In this document: in pieces, positions 7,070-11,751 of the stretch | How the letters are laid out: each line of letters starts with the position of its first letter | Numbering within the stretch: position 1 is the first letter of the stretch | Assembly: GCA_002418595.1 (NCBI GenBank) | Contig: DIEK01000042.1 | Coordinates: 1-11,751 of the forward strand | DNA: 11,751 nt | From: Candidatus Omnitrophica bacterium UBA5776 | Lineage (GTDB): Bacteria; Omnitrophota; Gorgyraeia; Gygaellales; Profunditerraquicolaceae | Direction: 5' to 3' | The notes under the pieces: model-generated | Told to the model about the DNA's origin: nothing | The model's database searches: none | Seen by the model: only the letters and a program-made list of their open reading frames with translations | Program-made: the position numbers and the translations under genes

Positions 7070-8029
7070 ATGCTGTTAGAATCATTTAAGATCACAAGCC
7101 TGGCCATGGCCCAGATATTTCTGCTGGGAGGCATCGGCTATTTTCTCGTGCGCAGGAACCTGTTGGGCGATTCCTGCCTTTTGACGTTAGGCCGCCTAAG
7201 CATGGATGTGACGCTGCCCATGATGATATTCGTGCAGATCAGCAGGGAATTCAAGTTCAGCCTTTATCCGGACTGGTGGATATTCCCGCTGATGAGCCTG
7301 GCGGTTACCTTTGCCGGCGCTCTGGCGGCGTTGATCTTTTTGCCCTTGATCGGTAAAGGCAGGCGAATGACGGAGTTCGTCAGCCTGGCCGCTTTCCAGA
7401 ATTCCGGGTATCTGCCCCTGGCTTTGATAGCGGCTATGCTGCCGCGCGAACATGCCGGGCCGATGTTCATTTACACGTTTCTTTTCCTGATGGGTTTCAA
7501 CCTGTTGATCTGGTCTTTCGGGGTATATATGCTTTCGCACGCCCAGGAAAGGAAATTTTCCCCCGCGAGCCTTTTCAGCGCTCCGGTGGTCGCCACGCTG
7601 GCCGGGCTGTTGGCCGCGGGTTTCGGCCTCAACCGGTTCCTGCCGGATTTCCTGATGAATCCGTTGAAGATGACCGGGGACTGTACCTTGCCGCTGGCGT
7701 TGTTCGTGGTGGGCGGCGGCCTGGCGCGTATAAACCCGGGGGACAGCGCCGGTTCCAGGCAGGTCTTTTTACTTTGTGTGTTAAAATTGCTTTTGCTGCC
7801 GCTGGCAGGGCTGGCGCTGGTGGGGTTATTAAAAATGCCGTATCTGACCGGGCTGCTGCTGGTGATGCAGCTGGCTATGCCTCCGGCGACCTCGCTTTCC
7901 GTGATCGTGATGACCGGTAACAACCGTGACCTGCTTATCAGCCGCGGCATATTCTTCGGGCATCTGGCCAGCCTGTTGACCATACCGTTAATATTAAGCA
8001 TGTATTTCACTTTCTTCCCGGCAAAATGA
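7070..8029 (+). CDS. AEC (auxin efflux carrier) family permease
   Basis: The product is a 319-residue inner-membrane protein with about ten hydrophobic segments arranged as two halves around a more polar middle (about 160-170), the usual architecture of the AEC family. The AAFQNSGYLPLALIAAM segment (107-123) is the conserved Asn-x-Gly broken-helix motif, and a second such region occurs near MQLAMPPATSLSVI in the C-terminal half. Bacterial AEC members include malate/malonate transporters (MdcF type) and many without known substrate; none can be assigned here. A GGAG about nine bases upstream supports the start. Its 3' end overlaps smpB by four bases, so the two are probably translated from one message although functionally unrelated. 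Confidence 0.88.
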   Translation: MLLESFKITSLAMAQIFLLGGIGYFLVRRNLLGDSCLLTLGRLSMDVTLPMMIFVQISREFKFSLYPDWWIFPLMSLAVTFAGALAALIFLPLIGKGRRMTEFVSLAAFQNSGYLPLALIAAMLPREHAGPMFIYTFLFLMGFNLLIWSFGVYMLSHAQERKFSPASLFSAPVVATLAGLLAAGFGLNRFLPDFLMNPLKMTGDCTLPLALFVVGGGLARINPGDSAGSRQVFLLCVLKLLLLPLAGLALVGLLKMPYLTGLLLVMQLAMPPATSLSVIVMTGNNRDLLISRGIFFGHLASLLTIPLILSMYFTFFPAK

Positions 8030-8481
8030 GTGAAAATATCGCGAAGAATCATAAGGCCTATCGGGACTACGAGATACTCGAGAAACTGGAAGCGGGGATA
8101 GAGTTAAAGGGAAGCGAGGTCAAGTCCCTGCGTATGGGCCGGATCAATCTTAACGACAGTTTCGCCCGCATCGACGGCGGGCAGCTGATATTGTATAATC
8201 TGCATATAAGCCCTTATGCCGAGGCGAGTTATTTGAACGTCGATTCCGTCAGACAGAGGCGGCTCCTGGTGCATAAGCGCCAACTGCTTGCCTGGGCGGA
8301 CAAGACCGCCAGGCGCGGGCTTACCATCGTCCCGACCAGGGTCTATTTCAACGCGCGCGGTTTCGCCAAACTTGAACTGGCGCTCTGTAAAGGCAAGAAA
8401 TTGCACGACCGCAGGGACGATATCAAGAAGCGCGAAACCGATAGGGAATTGAAGCGCGTTCTAAAGAGCAGGCGGCGTTGA
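8026..8481 (+). CDS. smpB: SsrA-binding protein SmpB
   Basis: SmpB binds the tRNA-like domain of tmRNA, takes the place of the missing anticodon stem in the decoding centre and is essential for trans-translation. The 151-residue product carries the family's blocks: NHKAYRDYEILEKLEAGIELKGSEVKSLR (8-36), NDSFARI (43-49), GLTIVPTRVYFNARGFAKLELALCKGKK (98-125) and the C-terminal tail LHDRRDDIKKRETDRELKRVLK (126-147), which becomes helical in the mRNA channel. The start codon lies in an ATGA overlap with the permease gene and has no strong ribosome binding site, consistent with coupling. Its RNA partner begins 129 bases downstream on the same strand. Confidence 0.98.
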   Translation: MSENIAKNHKAYRDYEILEKLEAGIELKGSEVKSLRMGRINLNDSFARIDGGQLILYNLHISPYAEASYLNVDSVRQRRLLVHKRQLLAWADKTARRGLTIVPTRVYFNARGFAKLELALCKGKKLHDRRDDIKKRETDRELKRVLKSRRR

Positions 8482-8572
8482 GGCCGGCGATTCCCTGCGC
8501 AGGATATGCGCTTTGCGCCGCTTGAACAACGGTTTGGTCCGGGAAATACAGGGTCAAGGCATTGTCGGAGGA

Positions 8573-8602
8573 TTGCTTCGCGGCGCTCCGATGTGATATA
8601 CT
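8573..8602 (+). promoter_or_regulatory. Promoter of tmRNA
   Basis: TTGCTT (8573-8578) and TATACT (8597-8602) are 18 bases apart. The -10 ends eight bases before the mature 5' GGGGG of tmRNA, so transcription could start at or very near the mature end. The -35 lies inside an inverted repeat TCGGAG (8565-8570)/CTCCGA (8586-8591). The rest of the 8482-8610 gap shows only a weak GCGCA/TGCGC hairpin without a convincing U tract. Confidence 0.65.
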
Positions 8603-8610
8603 ATATAAAA

Positions 8611-9011
8611 GGGGGTGAAAGGGTTCGACTTAGGGCAGTCGGGTAAAAACAGCATGCCGCGGAAGCAGGGTTGGCCGCGTAAAACAAACCTTGCAAACTA
8701 CAAACGCTAACAACAGAATCAATGCGTTTAACACCATTCCGGTAGTTCCTTTCGTGGGAACGGGAATGGCCCCAGTCTTAGCTAATTAATTAGCTAAGCC
8801 TCTCTGCGGGTTTCGCCTACGGCCTGTAAGAGAGCCTTAGTAGGCTGGCCCGGTTTTTTGCTCCCGAAAACCGGGCGAGATCAGGGAGCTACGGTCCTTC
8901 CGGTCGTGTTTATCCGGACGGCTGGACTGAAGTTTAAAAGATAAACTAAGCATGTAGCGGTTTCTACCGGATTACTTAAGGACGCGGGTTCGATTCCCGC
9001 CACCTCCACCA
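8611..9011 (+). ncRNA. ssrA: Transfer-messenger RNA (tmRNA)
   Basis: This 401-nt RNA rescues stalled ribosomes with SmpB. The tRNA-like ends pair as GGGGGUG with CACCUCC (one G-U), followed by discriminator A and an encoded CCA (9009-9011). The D-loop region contains GGGUUCGAC and the T arm is GCGGG-UUCGAUU-CCCGC. The best tag frame resumes at GCT (8706), with A at the -4 position as in E. coli, and runs 27 codons to TAA (8787-8789). The peptide begins ANNRINAF and ends MAPVLAN. The stop lies in the TTAA loop of a perfect 9-bp hairpin (8777-8798), as expected for helix 5. Pseudoknot-forming segments follow. It is a one-piece, not permuted, tmRNA. The tag length and the -LAN ending are unusual. 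Confidence 0.96.
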
Positions 9012-9019
9012 GTTTGTTC

Positions 9020-9088
9020 AAGGCGCTGTTTGGATGACCGGGCGAAAGACGATTCCCGCCCGGGCAAACAAGCGGCGCCTTTTCTTTC
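9020..9088 (+). terminator. Rho-independent terminator of tmRNA
   Basis: A long interrupted stem is formed by AAGGCGC (9020-9026)/GCGCCTT (9075-9081), TGTTTG (9027-9032)/CAAACA (9065-9070) and CCGGGCG (9038-9044)/CGCCCGG (9057-9063). It ends in the U-rich tract TTTTCTTT (9080-9087). It begins nine bases after the tmRNA CCA end. Confidence 0.7.
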
Positions 9089-9150
9089 GGGCGCCGAAGA
9101 GTTTCGAAATGCTCTCTGCCGGGGCTCGCCGCCGCGTAAGCGTATTTTTG

Positions 9151-9178
9151 TTGACAAATGATACTAATATGATATCAT
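9151..9178 (+). promoter_or_regulatory. Promoter of the rrf2-ferredoxin-hcp operon
   Basis: TTGACA (9151-9156) is a perfect -35. TATCAT (9173-9178) is 16 bases further on and serves as -10. The region is strikingly AT-rich compared with its surroundings and ends 27 bases before the rrf2 start. Confidence 0.7.
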
Positions 9179-9179
9179 T
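9157..9179. promoter_or_regulatory. Candidate Rrf2 operator: inverted repeat in the promoter spacer and -10
   Basis: AATGATA (9157-9163) and TATCATT (9173-9179) are perfect inverted half-sites separated by nine bases. They cover the whole -35/-10 spacer and the -10 hexamer, an ideal place for a dimeric repressor. The simplest reading is autoregulation by the adjacent Rrf2 protein, by analogy with NsrR and IscR. It does not match the classical enteric NsrR half-site in an obvious way. Confidence 0.55.
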
Positions 9180-9205
9180 ACATTGTCTTTAAGAAGGAGA
9201 AGAAG

Positions 9206-9649
9206 GTGAAACTTATTACGCGTGATACCGATTATGCGGTGCGGATCCTCTGCTATCTATCCGGAAAAAAAGAGAGGACGGTCGTTGTTGAGATGGTGCG
9301 GGAACTCAAGATTCCGGCGGCTTTCCTGCGGCGCATAGCTCAGCGTTTGTCCAAGGCCGGGATATTGACTTCCGCAAAGGGCTTTAACGGAGGTTTTATC
9401 CTCTCGGCTAAACCCCGGGATATAAGGCTGCTTGATGTGGCGGAGATCTTCCAGGGCAGTTTCAGTTTGAATGACTGTTTGTTCAAGAGAAGGATATGCC
9501 CGGACAGGAAGACATGTTTTTTACGCCGGCAGATACTCGATATCGAGAAATACGTTTTGGAGAAATTCACGTCCTTGACCGTTGGGGATATTCTGGCAGG
9601 AGGCAGTATCGATGGCCAAAAGAAAAATAATCAGGATAGACGAGAATAA
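9206..9649 (+). CDS. Rrf2-family Fe-S transcriptional regulator (NsrR/IscR-like), probable regulator of the hcp operon
   Basis: This 147-residue winged-helix protein opens with the Rrf2 signature MKLITRDTDYAVRILCYLS. The recognition region (IPAAFLRRIAQRLSKAGILTSAKGFNGGF, 36-64) follows. Three cysteines, Cys91, Cys98 and Cys104, are placed like the cluster ligands of IscR (92/98/104) and NsrR, so it probably binds an Fe-S cluster that reacts with NO or redox change. The start is GTG at 9206, with AAGGAG six bases upstream. It heads an operon that contains hcp, a known NsrR target in other bacteria, and its promoter carries an inverted repeat. Its 3' end overlaps the ferredoxin gene by 38 bases. 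The Rrf2 family is certain; NO sensing is inferred from cysteine spacing plus context. Confidence 0.9.
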   Translation: MKLITRDTDYAVRILCYLSGKKERTVVVEMVRELKIPAAFLRRIAQRLSKAGILTSAKGFNGGFILSAKPRDIRLLDVAEIFQGSFSLNDCLFKRRICPDRKTCFLRRQILDIEKYVLEKFTSLTVGDILAGGSIDGQKKNNQDRRE

Positions 9650-10439
9650 ATGTAATGGCTGTGGAGAGTGTCTGCCGAATTGTCCTGAAGGCGCGATTCA
9701 GGTGATCGCCGGCAAGGCCCGTTTGGTGTCGGATTTGTTCTGCGACGGCCTGGGGGCGTGCCTGGGCCATTGCCCTCAAGCGGCTATCAGTATCGAGACG
9801 CGGGAGACGCAAGCCTATGATGAAGAGAAGGTAATGGAGAATATTGCCGGGCAGGGAGCGGAAGTGATCGCGGCTCATTTGAAGCATTTGCGCGAACATG
9901 GCGAGCGTGAATATATGCGCCGGGCGCTCGCGTTTCTGCGCGCTAAAGGGATAGCGCTTCCCGAAGCAGTTAACGGCCATGACCACGGCTCGCGTGGCTG
10001 TCCCGAAGCAAAGGTCATGGACTTCCGCCGGGAGCGGGGGGAAACGCTGCGGCAGACAGCGGCGCGTCAAGGTTCGCAGTTGCGGCAATGGCCTGTGCAG
10101 ATGGCTTTGGCGCCTGCCGAGGCCCCGTATTTTGACGGCGCCGACCTTTTGATTGCCGCAGACTGCGTGGGATTCGCCTGCGCGGATTTCCACCGGGACC
10201 TGCTTAAGGGCAGGATACTGTTGGTCGCGTGTCCCAAACTGGACGATCTGCAGGCGCATAAAGATAAGATCAACAGGATCATCCGGCAGAACAGCCTGAA
10301 ATCGGTCACGTATGCGCGCATGGAAGTGCCGTGCTGCGCCGGTTTAAAAGATATTATTCGGCAGGCGTTGGCAGATTGCGGTAAAACGGATATTCCGTTC
10401 AACGAGGTGGTCATCGGTATCAAGGGTGAAAGGTTGTGA
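9612..10439 (+). CDS. Ferredoxin-domain (4Fe-4S) protein, probable electron donor to Hcp
   Basis: The product has 275 residues. The N-terminal 60 residues form a two-cluster ferredoxin fold. The first motif is complete (Cys14, 17, 20, 24), but the second has Leu47 where the second cysteine should be (Cys44, Leu47, Cys50, Cys54), so one cluster may be 3Fe-4S or have another ligand. The C-terminal half (about 160-275) contains further cysteines in DCVGFAC (184-190), LLVACPKLDD (203-212) and VPCCAGL (239-245), plus a HDHGSRGCP motif (123-131). I recognise it as the ferredoxin-like protein often found beside hcp in anaerobes, but it has no gene symbol I trust. The start is ATG at 9612, eight bases after AGGAGG (9598-9603), inside the rrf2 frame. 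A role as redox partner is inferred from position. Confidence 0.85.
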   Translation: MAKRKIIRIDENKCNGCGECLPNCPEGAIQVIAGKARLVSDLFCDGLGACLGHCPQAAISIETRETQAYDEEKVMENIAGQGAEVIAAHLKHLREHGEREYMRRALAFLRAKGIALPEAVNGHDHGSRGCPEAKVMDFRRERGETLRQTAARQGSQLRQWPVQMALAPAEAPYFDGADLLIAADCVGFACADFHRDLLKGRILLVACPKLDDLQAHKDKINRIIRQNSLKSVTYARMEVPCCAGLKDIIRQALADCGKTDIPFNEVVIGIKGERL

Positions 10440-10669
10440 TGTTCGATAGATGTCCGGGCCAGGATAAACGCAATCTGAAGATAGAGAAGATCAAGTGCGC
10501 CTCGTGCGGCTATGAGGCGGAGATGTTTTCCGATGAACTGAAGGTCCATTGTCCTAAGTGTAAGAATGATATCTTTCGCCGGCGGCTGCCTTCGTGCGTG
10601 GACTGGTGCAAGTATGCGCGGGAATGCCTGGGGCCGGAGAAATGGAAACAACTAAAAGGAGGGGGATAA
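10439..10669 (+). CDS. Small cysteine-rich zinc-ribbon-like protein
   Basis: The product has 76 residues with eight cysteines. CASC (20-23) and CPKC (38-41) form a classical zinc-ribbon or rubredoxin-like knuckle pair. The tail [15 protein letters not shown] (51-65) adds Cys53, Cys57 and Cys63, and Cys5 stands in an N-terminal RCPGQ. This PSC.DWCKYA.ECLG tail recurs in small proteins of anaerobes, some labelled phosphohydrolase in databases because the same tail is attached to HD domains; no phosphohydrolase domain exists here. It could bind zinc or an Fe-S cluster and assist Hcp maturation or electron transfer, but that is a guess. ATG at 10439 is chosen over GTG at 10436, with AAAGG five bases upstream. 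It overlaps the ferredoxin stop by one base and hcp by one base. Confidence 0.8.
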   Translation: MFDRCPGQDKRNLKIEKIKCASCGYEAEMFSDELKVHCPKCKNDIFRRRLPSCVDWCKYARECLGPEKWKQLKGGG

Positions 10670-11751
10670 TGTTTTGTTATCAATGTCAGGAAACTGTTAA
10701 GAACACCGCTTGCACTATCAAGGGCGTGTGCGGCAAGAATGAGGGGACCGCGAATTTGCAGGATCTGTTGATCAATCTCCTGCAGGACGCTTCGGTTTAT
10801 GCCGAAAGCGCGCGAACAGGATTTGACCGCCAACAGGGAGAATTCGTCTATCGCGCTTTGTTCGCCACGATCACCAACGCTAATTTCGACGACGATGCGA
10901 TCGTCGAGCTGATCAGACAGGCCTCCGAGCGGCTGCCGGGGTGCGCCGGCTGGAAAGAGCCGGAAAAAGAAGCGCTGTGTGAGAAAGCCAAAGACGTCGG
11001 CATCCTGAGTTACAGCAGTAATGAGGATATCCGGTCGCTTAAAGCGCTTCTTTTATACGGTATTAAAGGCGTTGCCGCGTATGCCGAGCACGCCGCTGTG
11101 CTGGGTTTTTATGACGCGAACATTACAGTTTTTCTGGCGCGGGCCCTGTCTTCGCTCAAGAAAGATATCTCCGCGGAAGCGCTCACCGCTCTTGCCCTGG
11201 AGGCGGGACAAACCGCGGTCAAGGCTATGGCTCTCCTGGATGAGGCCAATACCAAGACCTACGGCCATCCTGAAGCGACCAGAGTCAATATCGGGGTGCG
11301 CAAGAATCCGGGGATTCTTATTTCCGGACACGACCTCAAGGATATGGAGGAACTGCTTCAGCAGACCGAGGGCACAGGCGTGGACGTTTACACCCACGGC
11401 GAGATGCTTCCGGCGAATTATTACCCCGCGTTCAAGAAGTTTAAGCATTTCGTGGGGAATTACGGAAGTTCCTGGTGGCATCAGAATCAGGATTTCGAGA
11501 CGTTCAACGGGCCGATCCTAATGACCACCAATTGCGTCATCCCGGTCAAGGATTCCTATAAAGACAGGATATTTACCACAGGCGTGACGGGCTATCCCGG
11601 AGTAAAACATATCCCTGCCCGCCGCGACGGCAAGGCGAAGGATTTTTCCGAGATCATCGCTTTGGCCGGGAAATGTCCCGCGCCTGAAGAGATCGAGACC
11701 GGCGCCATTGTGGGCGGTTTTGCCCATAACCAGGTGCTCGCGCTTGCCGAT
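10669..11751 (+). CDS. hcp: Hydroxylamine reductase / hybrid cluster protein (3'-truncated by window)
   Basis: 361 residues are present with no stop before the window edge; the whole protein should be roughly 500-550. Hcp carries a proximal Fe-S cluster and a unique hybrid Fe-S-O cluster. It reduces NO (to N2O) or hydroxylamine and is cytoplasmic. The N-terminal ligands are Cys3, Cys6, Cys15 and Cys21 (C-x2-C-x8-C-x5-C), the class I pattern of strict anaerobes that binds a 4Fe-4S cluster, as in Desulfovibrio, not the enteric C-x2-C-x11-C-x6-C form. Hybrid-cluster ligands are visible as His221 (SGHDL), Glu245 (THGEMLPA) and Cys289 (TTNC), with the same 24 and 44 residue spacings as His244/Glu268/Cys312 of the D. 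vulgaris protein. The remaining ligands lie beyond the edge. AGGAGGGGG sits just before the ATG, which overlaps the preceding TAA by one base. Confidence 0.97.
   Translation, partial: MFCYQCQETVKNTACTIKGVCGKNEGTANLQDLLINLLQDASVYAESARTGFDRQQGEFVYRALFATITNANFDDDAIVELIRQASERLPGCAGWKEPEKEALCEKAKDVGILSYSSNEDIRSLKALLLYGIKGVAAYAEHAAVLGFYDANITVFLARALSSLKKDISAEALTALALEAGQTAVKAMALLDEANTKTYGHPEATRVNIGVRKNPGILISGHDLKDMEELLQQTEGTGVDVYTHGEMLPANYYPAFKKFKHFVGNYGSSWWHQNQDFETFNGPILMTTNCVIPVKDSYKDRIFTTGVTGYPGVKHIPARRDGKAKDFSEIIALAGKCPAPEEIETGAIVGGFAHNQVLALAD

Noticed and set aside
8691..8708. GCA AAC TAC AAA CGC TAA as the tmRNA tag (resume at GCA 8693).
   Set aside because: It gives only five residues and stops far from the helix 5 loop; the GCT 8706 frame ends exactly in that loop and has A at -4.
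8990..9060. An 11-base direct repeat CGATTCCCGCC in the tmRNA T arm and again about 60 bases downstream, as a possible attachment-site duplication.
   Set aside because: tmRNA 3' ends are common integration sites, but the match is short, no integrase is near, and the second copy is explained by the stem of the tmRNA terminator.
11021..11521. A 166-codon open frame inside hcp on the same strand.
   Set aside because: It is an arginine/serine-rich shadow of hcp in another frame; the hcp frame carries all expected cluster ligands.

Overview
The window reads as chromosomal DNA of an anaerobic, Gram-negative-type (diderm) bacterium. The diderm reading rests on a TonB-dependent receptor with signal peptide and a lipobox-bearing M48 metalloprotease. 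The anaerobic reading rests on a class-I-type hybrid cluster protein with a ferredoxin partner. An uncultured lineage such as Omnitrophota or Elusimicrobiota would fit the gene mix, but that is an impression, not something the sequence proves. No insertion sequence, integrase, phage gene or CRISPR array was seen.

Region 1 (1-6795, + strand) is a tightly packed run of seven genes. In order they are an HI0933/BaiN-type flavoprotein (5' end outside the window), a Maf domain fused in frame to an M48 lipoprotein-type metalloprotease, a secreted clan-A glycoside hydrolase, a YggT-family membrane protein, a TonB-dependent outer-membrane receptor, hydroxyethylthiazole kinase (thiM) and a small nitroreductase. 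Spacings are overlaps or gaps of at most 43 bases, so co-transcription is likely. The receptor beside thiM invites the idea of thiamine-precursor uptake.

Region 2 (6796-9088) holds a tRNA-Leu(CAG) on the minus strand with a strong sigma70-type promoter. A separate promoter of equal quality fires the other way into an AEC-family permease, which overlaps smpB by four bases. smpB is followed by its RNA partner, a 401-nt tmRNA (ssrA) with its own promoter and a long rho-independent terminator. The tmRNA tag frame is unusually long (27 codons), contains a predicted hairpin and ends in -PVLAN rather than the common -LAA.

Region 3 (9151-11751, + strand) is a nitrosative-stress/hybrid-cluster operon. 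It comprises a promoter overlapped by an inverted repeat, an Rrf2-family regulator with three cluster-ligating cysteines in IscR/NsrR-like positions, a ferredoxin-domain protein, a small cysteine-rich zinc-ribbon-like protein, and hcp (hydroxylamine reductase), which runs off the right edge. All joints within it overlap. The likely logic is that the Fe-S regulator senses NO or redox state at its own promoter and de-represses the Hcp system, with the ferredoxin protein as probable electron donor.

No gene-free stretch exceeds 300 bases. The largest is 8482-8610 (tmRNA leader and promoter), followed by 9012-9205 (tmRNA terminator, then the Rrf2 promoter and operator).
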